This document shows, piece after piece, positions 1 to 8,360 of a DNA stretch of 64,000 nucleotides. Made by a program: the position numbers and the translations under genes. This DNA is from M3007 sp041741155. Lineage in GTDB: Bacteria; Bacteroidota; Bacteroidia; Chitinophagales; Saprospiraceae. Numbering within the stretch: position 1 is the first letter of the stretch; each line of letters starts with the position of its first letter. The stretch lies in the NCBI GenBank assembly GCA_041741155.1, contig JBGSKO010000062.1, forward strand, positions 1 to 64,000, in the 5' to 3' direction. Under the pieces are notes generated by a model. It saw nothing but the letters and a program-made list of their open reading frames with translations. It made no database searches and was not told the origin of the DNA.

Positions 1-35
1 CGTGCGGCGTGCGGCGTGCGGCGTGCGGCGTGCGG
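1..35. repeat. Tandem 7-bp repeat CGTGCGG, five copies, cut by window edge
   Basis: Five exact, uninterrupted copies of CGTGCGG run from the first base to position 35. The array may continue beyond the window. From 36 to 305 no convincing gene is seen; the reading frames there have no family resemblance and overlap the downstream flank of the outer-membrane protein gene. Confidence 0.9.
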
Positions 36-305
36 GCCAAGTCATGCCCGACCCCGCTGAAAAAATTGCATTGTTTCATCGGAAAAAAATATTTTGGTGA
101 AAAGATCGATTTTTTGCCGCTCCGCCCGGCAGTCCCGGACACGGCCCGGGCGGTTGCGACACGCCGAAGGTAGCCAACAGACTCCGGGTTTCCATGTTAA
201 ATTTTCCGCCACTTTGTAAACAGACCGTCTGAAAGGGCGAACGGGGCATGCAGGTGTGTGAACGGGTTGAGGCCTTGCCCATTTTACCCCTTACCTTTCC
301 CCGAA

Positions 306-2717
306 TTACTCCACCTTCACCCGCGAACTCTCATCCTCCGACCCCGTGCTGCGCCGGCGGGAGTTTTTCAGTTCCGTATTTCCGAAGCGGTAACTGAACG
401 TGAGCCGGGCGTTGCGCGAGTCGTCGCGCTCGCGGAAATCCACAACCACATCGGCATAATCCACGCGGACATTAGAGCGCTCGGTATAAAGAATGTCGTT
501 GACAGACAGCGACAACCGTCCCCGTTTGTCCCAAAAGGTTTTGGATACCCCGAAATTGAGGCCGCCCATGGCGCCGATATCGAAGAACTCTTCCAAAAAC
601 TTGGTCATGTACCAGCCCCCCAGTTCCAGTTTAAAATCGGCAGGTAAATTCGCATTGATTTGCCAGTAGGCCAGCCAGTTCCACTTGCCGCGGTCGTACG
701 TCTGGCCGAGGTACTCCGCATTGTAGGCATTGTGAATAAACTGATTCCCCCCGAAGCCATCTATGATTTTCCCGATCTTGATGGGGAAGTTCAGTTCAAA
801 TGCCCAGCGCTCGTACTGTGCCAGGTTGGCAGCGGTCGTGAACGTGCGGGTCCCCTCCAAACGCGGGGCATTTTCGATGATAACATCGTCGGTTTTGCTG
901 TACGAAATACGCACAAAAGGCTGGTTATCGTAGGTCACCGCGAATTGAGCGTTGTTGCTCACTTCCGGCAACAGGCTCGGGTTTCCCTGCTGGTACGTCA
1001 GCGAATCTATGAAAAACGCAAACGGGTTTTGCTGCTGGAAACCCGGGCGGTTCACCCGGCGACTGTACGAGCCTTGCAACCCAAAGTGGTCGTTGACGTG
1101 GTACAAGGCACTGGCACTGGGGAACCACTGCAGGTAGTTGCGGTCCAGCACGCGCGCACCCATGGTTTCGCCACTGACAACGGTTTGTTCCGCCCGCAAG
1201 CCCGCATTCAGATCAAAAGGGCCTGCCTTTTTGGACAGGTTGAGGTAGCCCGCATTGATGTTTTCCCGGTACAGAAAATCATTGGATTGTGCGGGATCAA
1301 TCGTGCTGCCGCGCAGAAATTTCAGGTCGTTGTCTATTTCCGCAAAACTCGACTTGGCGCCCACCTCGGCCTTGAACGTAGAGTCGAAAGGCAGCGTGTA
1401 GTCTGCCTGCCCGACGTAAATCCGTATGGGCTGCCGCAGTTTTTGCTCCGAAAGGGACTCGGTACTGCCCGGCTCGTTTTGAAAAATATTCAGGAAACTG
1501 GTATTGCTGATCTCGTACTGGTTGTAGTCCGCGTCGAAGTTGAATACGTGGCCGGTTTCTTTGTTAAATTCATGTTTGACGTTCACATTTGTCAGCAGGT
1601 TTGTGCGGTCCGAAACAGTGTTGTTCAGCGTGGTAAACGAACCGATCTGCTGGGTTTCGTCCTGGTTGAATACGTTGGTGACATTGGTGGAGGGCCGGTC
1701 GCCCGTGCGGGAGAATCCGCGCACCAGCACACCCACCGTGGTTTTTTCGGTAGCGAAAAAATCGGCGCCGAAGCGGTAGTTGTGCGACTGTGAGGTGGAG
1801 GGCGAGTAATTGCTTTGTTTGTACGTTTCCTGCCCGATGAACCGATCTACCTTGATCACCGAGAAAGACGTGCGGTCGAAGTAGCTGTACGAACTGAACA
1901 GATTCCACTTGTTTTTACGGTAGTTGAGCGACAGGGAAGGGTTGAGCCGGTGGTAGTTCCGGTCGGTGGTGCCGGCATCAGACTGGTCGTAGGTACTGCC
2001 GCCAAGGGTGAGCGCTGCCGTGCCGGTGAAACCGAGGTTGGCGTTGCGCTTGAGAATAATATTGATGATGGAACCTCCTGCAGCGTCGTATTTGGCGCCC
2101 GGTTGGGTGATCAGTTCCACGCGGTCAATCTGGTCGCCGGGCATATCGCGCAGCACGGCGTTCATATCGGCGTACTGGGAGGGTTTTCCGTCAATCCAAA
2201 TGGCGAGGTTGCTGTTGCCCGCGAGCGTGACGCGCTCTTGCACCACCAGTACGCCCGGCATTTTTTGCAGCATTTCGAGGGCTGAACCACCGGCAGCAAC
2301 GGGGCTGTCGGCCACATTCATGATCAGTCGGTCGGCTTTTTGTTCGAAGAGCGGACGCTTGGCTACTACTACGGCCTCCCGGAGCAGGTTGGTAGCCGGC
2401 TGCAGGGTGATGTCCGCCGTCACGTTTTTGCTGTCGGGTTGTACGGTAAAAACATCGGTGTAGGTGTTTTCATAGCCCAGCATGGTCGTCAGCAGGCGGT
2501 AGGCGCCCGGTTGTACTTGAGGGATGGAAAAAATGCCGGAAGCATCGCTCAGGGCACCTTTTACCATTTGAGAATCGCGGGCAGAAACGAGCGCGACGCT
2601 GGCGAACGCCACCGGTTGGCTTTTTTCGTCCGTAATTTTTCCGGAAACAGACACCTGTGCGAGCAGGGTACAAAGCGGGAAAAGCAGGAGGGCAAATGAC
2701 AGGGAAGTTCTTTTCAT
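306..2717 (-). CDS. Outer-membrane beta-barrel (TonB-dependent receptor-like) protein
   Basis: This 803-residue protein is predicted to sit in the outer membrane. Residues 1-20 are a signal peptide ending near LLAQVSVSG. Residues 22-110 form a carboxypeptidase-regulatory-like beta-sandwich (GKITDEKSQPVAFASVALV). A plug-like domain follows at about 115-220 (LEMLQKMPGVLVVQ, VELITQPGAKYDAAGGSIIN), then a long barrel region to the C terminus, as in the outer-membrane beta-barrel family (OMP_b-brl_3). It lacks a SusC-type length (about 1000 residues) and no susD-like gene adjoins it, so I do not call it a polysaccharide-utilisation receptor. Its substrate is unknown. It is divergent from the lipoprotein gene at 3079, and the intergenic space carries a near-palindromic element. 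The start is the first ATG, directly before the signal peptide. Confidence 0.9.
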   Translation of the reverse strand: MKRTSLSFALLLFPLCTLLAQVSVSGKITDEKSQPVAFASVALVSARDSQMVKGALSDASGIFSIPQVQPGAYRLLTTMLGYENTYTDVFTVQPDSKNVTADITLQPATNLLREAVVVAKRPLFEQKADRLIMNVADSPVAAGGSALEMLQKMPGVLVVQERVTLAGNSNLAIWIDGKPSQYADMNAVLRDMPGDQIDRVELITQPGAKYDAAGGSIINIILKRNANLGFTGTAALTLGGSTYDQSDAGTTDRNYHRLNPSLSLNYRKNKWNLFSSYSYFDRTSFSVIKVDRFIGQETYKQSNYSPSTSQSHNYRFGADFFATEKTTVGVLVRGFSRTGDRPSTNVTNVFNQDETQQIGSFTTLNNTVSDRTNLLTNVNVKHEFNKETGHVFNFDADYNQYEISNTSFLNIFQNEPGSTESLSEQKLRQPIRIYVGQADYTLPFDSTFKAEVGAKSSFAEIDNDLKFLRGSTIDPAQSNDFLYRENINAGYLNLSKKAGPFDLNAGLRAEQTVVSGETMGARVLDRNYLQWFPSASALYHVNDHFGLQGSYSRRVNRPGFQQQNPFAFFIDSLTYQQGNPSLLPEVSNNAQFAVTYDNQPFVRISYSKTDDVIIENAPRLEGTRTFTTAANLAQYERWAFELNFPIKIGKIIDGFGGNQFIHNAYNAEYLGQTYDRGKWNWLAYWQINANLPADFKLELGGWYMTKFLEEFFDIGAMGGLNFGVSKTFWDKRGRLSLSVNDILYTERSNVRVDYADVVVDFRERDDSRNARLTFSYRFGNTELKNSRRRSTGSEDESSRVKVE

Positions 2718-2859
2718 GTAAAGCAGATTGTTTTTGTATTGCAGATGGTGCCTAAAAAGGGGCGCAAGGTTGCAACAGCGCCCGGAATGATTAAAAATCC
2801 TTGGGTGAATCGGTGGTTTCCGCAGACAAACGAAACGACGATCCCGGATGGATGAAACT

Positions 2860-2948
2860 ATACTACTGGATATTTTTCTTCCAACCTCCAGACTTTCCAG
2901 GTTTTAAAAACCTGGAAAGTCTCCTTCCGCGAAAATGTCCAGTAGTAT
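2860..2948. repeat. 89-bp near-palindromic element (nested inverted repeats)
   Basis: Outer 17-base arms at 2860-2876 and 2932-2948 match at 16 of 17 positions (outer half ATACTACTGGA). Inner 16-base arms at 2889-2904 and 2906-2921 (AGACTTTCCAGGTTTT and its exact complement) are separated by one base. The element lies between the divergent barrel-protein and lipoprotein genes. The rest of 2718-3078 holds no gene. It resembles a MITE or REP-like unit; it has no poly-T tail that would make it a standard terminator. Confidence 0.85.
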
Positions 2949-3078
2949 GGGTTGAAACATGCGCTACCTGATACACCGAAAAATCAAAGACGATCAAATA
3001 CTGCAATCGCCTTAACATAATTTTAAGAAACCCTTAACGTTGTATGGATCTCACCAGCACTTAAAACGTTCTTCAGCT

Positions 3079-3963
3079 ATGGAATGCACTTCATTGTTTT
3101 TGAAAAAAATGTTTCCGATAATCGCCCTCGTGGCCATTTTTGTTGCCTCCTGCACGGATATTTACTTCGAAAACCCGGTTCCTAAAGGCGGGGAAACCCT
3201 GCGTTCGGCGCCGGCGGAATGGTCGGGACTGTATATCGTGGAGCCGGAGTCAGGCGACGAGGTTTCGGTATTTGAAGAACTGTTTCGCACCTGTTTCCGG
3301 TTCGAACGCACCGAGGAAGGCAACCTGCTCGTGTCAACCGAAAATCGCGTACACGCAAAAGATTTACTCCGGTTAAAAAAGGAATTGGACGCGCAGAAAC
3401 AAGAGGGCAAATTGCTGGACTACCAGATGACCGAATCCTTCATTTTTTGCCGGTTGAAAACGGAAACGGAAGGACAAGACGGTGTGGAAGAGCAATACAC
3501 TACCCTGATCAAATCCGGTTCCTGGTATGTGCTGAGCCAAACCGTCCAACCCTACTGGACGTTCAATTTCAAATCGGGCCAACGCCTGGAATACGAACCG
3601 GAACAACGGGCAACTGTACAGACCGCGTTTCTGCCTGCCGCCGACAGCGTGTCGGTCAACTCCAGCCAACTCATCGCCCGACAGAAGCAAAAAACCTGGT
3701 ATTTCAATACCCGAAAGGAAGCAGACGCTTCCTGGTCGCTGATTGGCGTGGAACAGGATTCGAAAGGGGACCTCATCGTAACCTTATCCAGCCTGGATGA
3801 CCGGAAAAAATTTGAACAACGTCTGGAATATTACAACGCGATCACCCCTTTCCGCAAGGTGGATGACAACCGGTATGAAATCAATCCGACCGACGAAGCG
3901 CTGGACCGGCTGATGAAAGTGGAAAACGTGTTCCAAACGATCCGCATGCGGAAGCTGGAGTAA
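3079..3963 (+). CDS. Hypothetical lipoprotein
   Basis: This 294-residue protein has a lipoprotein signal: KK, a hydrophobic stretch, then the lipobox-like FVASC, so Lgt and the later lipoprotein enzymes would process it. I chose the ATG at 3079 because it supplies the positively charged n-region; an upstream ATG at 3040 adds 13 unlikely residues and one at 3109 removes the charges. The mature part is hydrophilic, with alternating beta and helix-like segments (KTWYFNTRKEADASWSLIGV) and no catalytic motif or known domain that I recognise. It is convergent with the fused DAHP synthase gene (3 bases between the stop codons). Function unknown. Confidence 0.8.
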   Translation: MECTSLFLKKMFPIIALVAIFVASCTDIYFENPVPKGGETLRSAPAEWSGLYIVEPESGDEVSVFEELFRTCFRFERTEEGNLLVSTENRVHAKDLLRLKKELDAQKQEGKLLDYQMTESFIFCRLKTETEGQDGVEEQYTTLIKSGSWYVLSQTVQPYWTFNFKSGQRLEYEPEQRATVQTAFLPAADSVSVNSSQLIARQKQKTWYFNTRKEADASWSLIGVEQDSKGDLIVTLSSLDDRKKFEQRLEYYNAITPFRKVDDNRYEINPTDEALDRLMKVENVFQTIRMRKLE

Positions 3964-3966
3964 GAC

Positions 3967-5058
3967 CTACTGCCTAAAAGCAGAAGCAGCCACTGCGGGG
4001 TCATTAATAACCTTTTCCTGCTGGTTGATACTCTCCTGATGCACCGCCTCCAGAAACAGGGCGATGAACTCCGGGCTGAATTCATTTTTTTCTCCGCGAC
4101 GCTGCAACGAATCCCGCAGCGCGCGGAAACGCTCGGGCTGTAGTACCGCCACGTTTTTGTCCTTTTTGATAGCGCCGATCTCCCGCACCAATTGCATCCG
4201 CCGGGCAATGAGGTAAATGATCTCTTCGTCAATCTCGTCAATAGCGCTGCGGCTGTTTTCCATGCGGGCCAGGAAGTCGGGATCATCTGTTGTGATGGCC
4301 CGGCGCACAAGTCCTTGCAGCATTTCGCCAAAACGCTCCGGCGTGATCTGCTGGGAGGCGTCGCTCCAGGCGCGATCGGGGTCGGGGTGTACCTCCACCA
4401 TGAGGCCGCCAAAATTCAGGTCGAAGGCTTTTTGGGCCGTTTCGGCCAGGATATCGCGGCGGCCGCAGATGTGGCTGATATCACAAATCACTTCCAGATC
4501 GGGGAACTCCTGCATCAGGTCAATGGCCATTTGCCAGCGCGGCACGTTGCGGTACTTCGAATCGCCATAACTGGAAAAGCCACGGTGTACCGCAGCTACG
4601 CGCCGCAGCCCGGCTTTGTACAAGCGCTCCAGTGCGCCTACCCACAACTTGTAGTCGGGATTTACCGGGTTTTTTACCAAAACCGGCACATCCACGCCTT
4701 GCAGGGCATCGGCGATTTCTTGTACCGAAAAGGGGTTTACCGTGGTACGCGCGCCAATCCAAAGCACATCAACGCCGTGCTTCAGACACTCCTGCACGTG
4801 CTGGGCATTGGCAGCTTCCGTGGTCACCGCCAGTCCGGTTTCTGCTTGCACGCGCTGGAGCCACTTCAGCCCCGGCACGCCGATGCCCTCGAAAGCGCCA
4901 GGGCGGGTGCGCGGCTTCCAGATGCCCGCGCGAAACAGGGATATCCCCTGGTTTTTCAGGCCATGCGCCGTAGCCAAAACCTGCTCCTCCGTTTCAGCCG
5001 AACAGGGTCCGGCGATGAGGATGGGGCGTGTATGATCAAAAATCGGTTTGAATGTCAT
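3967..5058 (-). CDS. Bifunctional DAHP synthase / chorismate mutase
   Basis: The 363-residue protein joins two shikimate-pathway activities. Residues 1-255 are a type I (KDO8P-like) DAHP synthase, condensing phosphoenolpyruvate and erythrose 4-phosphate: GPCSAE, KPRTRPGAFEGIG, KNPVNPDYK, HRGFS, CDISHICGRRD and VEVHPDPDRAWSD are visible. Residues about 270-345 are an AroQ-type chorismate mutase (SAIDEIDEEIIYLIARRM, then an arginine- and glutamate-bearing helix). This fusion is common in Bacteroidota, and the mutase domain often makes the synthase feedback-sensitive to prephenate or chorismate. The reading frame is open to 5259, but those 67 extra codons run through the CTCAAC repeats and into the M1 gene, so the ATG before TFKPIFDH is the start. 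A CACCTTTG -7-like element (5110-5117) lies just upstream of the repeats. Confidence 0.95.
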   Translation of the reverse strand: MTFKPIFDHTRPILIAGPCSAETEEQVLATAHGLKNQGISLFRAGIWKPRTRPGAFEGIGVPGLKWLQRVQAETGLAVTTEAANAQHVQECLKHGVDVLWIGARTTVNPFSVQEIADALQGVDVPVLVKNPVNPDYKLWVGALERLYKAGLRRVAAVHRGFSSYGDSKYRNVPRWQMAIDLMQEFPDLEVICDISHICGRRDILAETAQKAFDLNFGGLMVEVHPDPDRAWSDASQQITPERFGEMLQGLVRRAITTDDPDFLARMENSRSAIDEIDEEIIYLIARRMQLVREIGAIKKDKNVAVLQPERFRALRDSLQRRGEKNEFSPEFIALFLEAVHQESINQQEKVINDPAVAASAFRQ

Positions 5059-5070
5059 TGGTAGCGGACG

Positions 5071-5107
5071 GTTGAGGGGGGTGAGAGGGTTGAGGAGGTT
5101 GAGAAAA
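5071..5107 (+). repeat. GTTGAG repeat cluster A (CTCAAC in the aroF-like gene leader)
   Basis: Three GTTGAG units and one GTGAG unit, separated by G-rich spacers. Read on the coding strand of the DAHP synthase/chorismate mutase gene, they form a C-rich leader of CTCAAC units between a -7-like element and the ATG at 5058. Related clusters occur at 35411, 36137, 36386, 39799, 51188 and 51655. Confidence 0.8.
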
Positions 5108-5171
5108 AACAAAGGTGCGATGGGAAGGTTGGGAGCCACCTCTAATATTCCCTTGCCTATTTGCCTTTTGC

Positions 5172-6830
5172 CTATTTGCCTTCCTGTGCCAGCACGTAAA
5201 AATTCTCGTCCACCTGGAAATCCCTTTTCTTCAGGCGCTTGACGGGCGTGGTTTGCCACTCCGTCGTCGGGTAAATGAACTCGAACTGGCCCGGCGCCAG
5301 CGTCACTTTCACCGGCATATCGAAACCCGGCACGCAGTCATTCCAGCGGTACTGGAGTTTTCCTTTTTTCAGGCGGTACTCCAGCACAGGGATATTGATT
5401 TGGCGCAGGTACTGGTCAAAGGTTTTTTGCAGGTTTTTGCCCGAGTGCTGGATGATGTATGCTTCCACCTGCGCACCGTCCACGGTTTGGTGGTAAAAAT
5501 CGCGGTTCAGACCGCGCAGGATAGACCGCCATTTTTCGTCGTCGTCTACGATTTGGCGAATGGTGTGCAACATGTTGCCGCCCTTGTTGTACATATCGCC
5601 GGAGCCTTCCGAGTTCACATCGTACACGCCCACGATGGGTTGCCGGTTGTAAATACCCGAGCGCAACCCGCGGATATATGCGGCGCCGGCATCCTTGCCG
5701 AAGTGGTATTCTGTGTAAAGCCCCTCACTGTAATTGGTAAAACTCTCGTGTACCCACATGTCCGCGATGTCGCGGTAGGTGATATTGTTGGCAAACCACT
5801 CGTGCCCCGATTCATGGATGATGATGAAGTCCCATTTTTTGCCCCAGCCGGTACCCGACAGATCACGGCCAAGGTAGCCGTTCATGTACTTGTTGCCGTA
5901 GGTCACCGAACTCTGGTGTTCCATGCCGAGGTAGGGTACTTCCACGAGTTTGTAGCCGTCTTCGTAAAACGGGTACGGCCCGAACCAGTGCTCGAATGCC
6001 CGGAGCATACCTTTTACCTGCTGAAACTGCTCTTTGGCTTTGTCGAGATTCTCGGGCAATACGTAGTAGTCCAGCGTGAGCAGGCCCTTTTCGCCCATAA
6101 ACGTGTCGGCAAAATGTTCATACACTGCCAAGTTGATGTTCACGCCGTAGTTGTTGATCGGGTTGGACACGTGCCATTCGAAGGTGCGCGTGCCGTCTTT
6201 GTTGTCCGTCACCCGTCGCAGGCGGCCGTTGGACACGTCCATGAGCGGCTCCGGCACGGTGATGGATACGGTCTGGGAGTCCGGTTCGTCGTAAGCGTGG
6301 TCCTTACAGGGCCACCACACGCTGGCGCCGAGTCCCTGGCAGGATGTCGCCACAAAGGGGCGGTCCAGCGCATCCTTCGACCAGCTGAACCCGCCGTCCC
6401 ACGGCGCATTGCGCGCTTTGCGGGGCTTGCCGGAATACCACACCGTGAGCGCCTCCCGGGCGCCCGTTTTCTGTTCTTTCTTCAGATCAATAAAGTATGC
6501 ATTGGCGCCCATTTGGCGCACATTTAGCGCTTGCCCGTCCTGCTCCGCCCGCTCGATGCGGAGGGGCTGTTGCAGGTCAATTTGCAGGGTTTGTCCGGGT
6601 TTCAACACGCGGTAATGCACGGCATTGCTGCCGGAAATACTTTTGTTATCGGCATCTACTTTGACCCGCAGGTCGTAATACCCGAGGTCCCACCAGGCGC
6701 GTTCGGCGGTGATACTCCCGCGCAGGGTGTCGTCGAGGGTAAAAATTTGCTGCTGCGCAAAACCAGCGGACAGAGTCGTCAGCGCTGCGATGAAGAAAAG
6801 CAGCCTGTGAACAAGAATCGTTTTTTTCAT
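5172..6830 (-). CDS. M1 family zinc metallopeptidase (aminopeptidase), exported
   Basis: The 552-residue protein has a signal peptide (KKTILVHRLLFFIAALTT, then AGFAQ) and an M1 peptidase fold. The zinc motif HESGH starts at residue 339, followed 18 residues later by the third zinc ligand in HESFTNYSEG. The exopeptidase-type substrate-binding loop is LGMEHQSS (GxMEN equivalent). It is predicted to release N-terminal residues from peptides in the periplasm or at the outer membrane. At 552 residues it is shorter than full-length PepN-type enzymes and lacks their large helical C-terminal domain. I start at the ATG of the signal peptide; the 49 codons upstream have no support and overlap the promoter CAAAAGTA at 6852-6859. 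It is divergent from the M43 protease gene. Confidence 0.93.
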   Translation of the reverse strand: MKKTILVHRLLFFIAALTTLSAGFAQQQIFTLDDTLRGSITAERAWWDLGYYDLRVKVDADNKSISGSNAVHYRVLKPGQTLQIDLQQPLRIERAEQDGQALNVRQMGANAYFIDLKKEQKTGAREALTVWYSGKPRKARNAPWDGGFSWSKDALDRPFVATSCQGLGASVWWPCKDHAYDEPDSQTVSITVPEPLMDVSNGRLRRVTDNKDGTRTFEWHVSNPINNYGVNINLAVYEHFADTFMGEKGLLTLDYYVLPENLDKAKEQFQQVKGMLRAFEHWFGPYPFYEDGYKLVEVPYLGMEHQSSVTYGNKYMNGYLGRDLSGTGWGKKWDFIIIHESGHEWFANNITYRDIADMWVHESFTNYSEGLYTEYHFGKDAGAAYIRGLRSGIYNRQPIVGVYDVNSEGSGDMYNKGGNMLHTIRQIVDDDEKWRSILRGLNRDFYHQTVDGAQVEAYIIQHSGKNLQKTFDQYLRQINIPVLEYRLKKGKLQYRWNDCVPGFDMPVKVTLAPGQFEFIYPTTEWQTTPVKRLKKRDFQVDENFYVLAQEGK

Positions 6831-6851
6831 AGAATCAATTTGTACGGCGGG

Positions 6852-6859
6852 CAAAAGTA
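6852..6859 (-). promoter_or_regulatory. -7 element TACTTTTG for the M1 peptidase gene
   Basis: This is an exact match to the Bacteroidota -7 consensus TAnnTTTG on the minus strand, 21 bases before the ATG at 6830. Promoter function is inferred from the motif and its position. Confidence 0.65.
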
Positions 6860-6959
6860 GGCACCGGAACGACTGCCTATTGGTCAAACAACAACTTTCC
6901 GTACTTTTCCCGACCCTTTTGGTGCTCATTTTAAAAAACAACGAAAAAACACACAAACC

Positions 6960-8360
6960 ATGTTCAAAACAAGACACCTAACCCGTTTCCAGCCCTCCCT
7001 TATTTCGAACGGTATCCGGCATGGACTTGCCCTGCTGACGCTGCTATTTGGGGTAAATGCTATTTCCGGCCAAACAACCGCACCACTGCCGATCCTCTGT
7101 GGCAACGAAGTATTTGACCACATCGTGAAAAACCAATACCCCGACTTGCACCAGGCGTTCCGGGCTACATTCGAAGAAAGCCAAAGCCGGCCGTTGGCGG
7201 CAGCCGACCGGACACCGGTGACCATCCGTGTGGTCGTGCACGTCGTCTGGAAAAACCCGGAGGAAAACCTGGCTGACAGCATCATTCTCGACCAGATCGC
7301 AGGCCTCAATGCGGACTACAACCGCCAAAATGCCGACACATCCGACCTGCGGGATATTTTCAAACCCGCCGCCGGCAACCCGCAAGTCACGTTTGAACTC
7401 GCAGAGATCGTGCGCGTGCAAACGACGGCTAATTTCGAACTCAGCCTGATTGGCGGCGAACTGCTGACCAACCTGAAAACCAGCAGCCAGGGCGGCAGCG
7501 ACGCCCGGGACCCGGCGCAATACCTGAATATCTGGATGTGCAAAATCCAGCCCCTCTCTTTCGGCGGTATCACGCTCGGTCAGGTACTCGGTTTCGCGTT
7601 TCCGCCCAACAACCTCGGCAACTGGCCCGCCAACAGCGGCGCGCCGGCACTCGAACAAGACGGCGTGGTACTTGACTTCCGCACTGTGGGGCGCAACAAC
7701 CCCAACCCTGTGGAAAACCCCGACGGCAGCGGCAACCTCACCATCCGCGGACGTACCGCCTCCCACGAAGTAGGTCATTATCTGGGCCTGCGCCACATTT
7801 GGGGCGACGGCGGTATTCTCGGCCTGCCCAACGACTGCAATCAAAGCGACGGCATTGACGATACTCCCTTTGCCAACGCCCAATCGGCTTTTGACTGCGA
7901 CAAAACGCGAAACTCCTGCAACAAGGTGGAAGCACACTACGGCATGGACATGCCCGACCTCGTGGAAAACTTCATGGACTATTCCAGCGAAGACTGCATG
8001 AATATGTTTTCTCAAGGGCAAGCTGCCCACATCCAGAGCGTACTGGCCGGCCCGCGAAAAGGTTTGGTGCAAACGAGTTCCGCACCGCTGACGCTTATCC
8101 GGAGCGAAAAGCCGTATCTGTTCCCCAATCCTGCCCGTGCCGGCTTTGCCCGGCTGGCATTGCCGGCCTCCTGGAATACCGGTATGGTGGATGTGTTCAG
8201 CGCCGACGGTCGGATCGTCCGTACAATCCGCCTTGCCGACGGGTCAAAACCAGGCGAGCAGCAGATCATGCTCGACACCAGCAGCTTGCCGGCGGGATTG
8301 TATGCGGTGCGGGTACAAACCAACGCGGACGTGTGGGTGCAGCAGCTGATGCTTTATTAA
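6960..8360 (+). CDS. Secreted M43 (cytophagalysin/pappalysin-type) zinc metalloprotease, T9SS cargo
   Basis: This 466-residue protein starts with a long signal peptide (cleaved near AISGQ). The zinc site HEVGHYLGLRH begins at residue 269 and is the extended HExxHxxGxxH motif of the M43 family. It is followed by a cysteine-rich segment (NDCNQSDGIDDTP, CDKTRNSC) and a Met-turn-like NFMDYSSEDCMNMF. Residues about 390-466 are a T9SS type A sorting domain (PYLFPNPARAGFA, then LPAGLYAVRVQ), so the enzyme should cross the outer membrane and be released or anchored outside. A role in extracellular protein or peptide digestion is inferred. The stop codon overlaps that of the convergent ATPase gene. 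Confidence 0.95.
   Translation: MFKTRHLTRFQPSLISNGIRHGLALLTLLFGVNAISGQTTAPLPILCGNEVFDHIVKNQYPDLHQAFRATFEESQSRPLAAADRTPVTIRVVVHVVWKNPEENLADSIILDQIAGLNADYNRQNADTSDLRDIFKPAAGNPQVTFELAEIVRVQTTANFELSLIGGELLTNLKTSSQGGSDARDPAQYLNIWMCKIQPLSFGGITLGQVLGFAFPPNNLGNWPANSGAPALEQDGVVLDFRTVGRNNPNPVENPDGSGNLTIRGRTASHEVGHYLGLRHIWGDGGILGLPNDCNQSDGIDDTPFANAQSAFDCDKTRNSCNKVEAHYGMDMPDLVENFMDYSSEDCMNMFSQGQAAHIQSVLAGPRKGLVQTSSAPLTLIRSEKPYLFPNPARAGFARLALPASWNTGMVDVFSADGRIVRTIRLADGSKPGEQQIMLDTSSLPAGLYAVRVQTNADVWVQQLMLY

Noticed and set aside
660..1793. 377-residue plus-strand frame
   Set aside because: Antisense to the outer-membrane barrel gene, without any family resemblance.
306..2717. Polysaccharide-utilisation locus (SusC/SusD pair)
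   Set aside because: The barrel protein is too short for SusC, and no SusD-like lipoprotein or glycoside hydrolase is adjacent.
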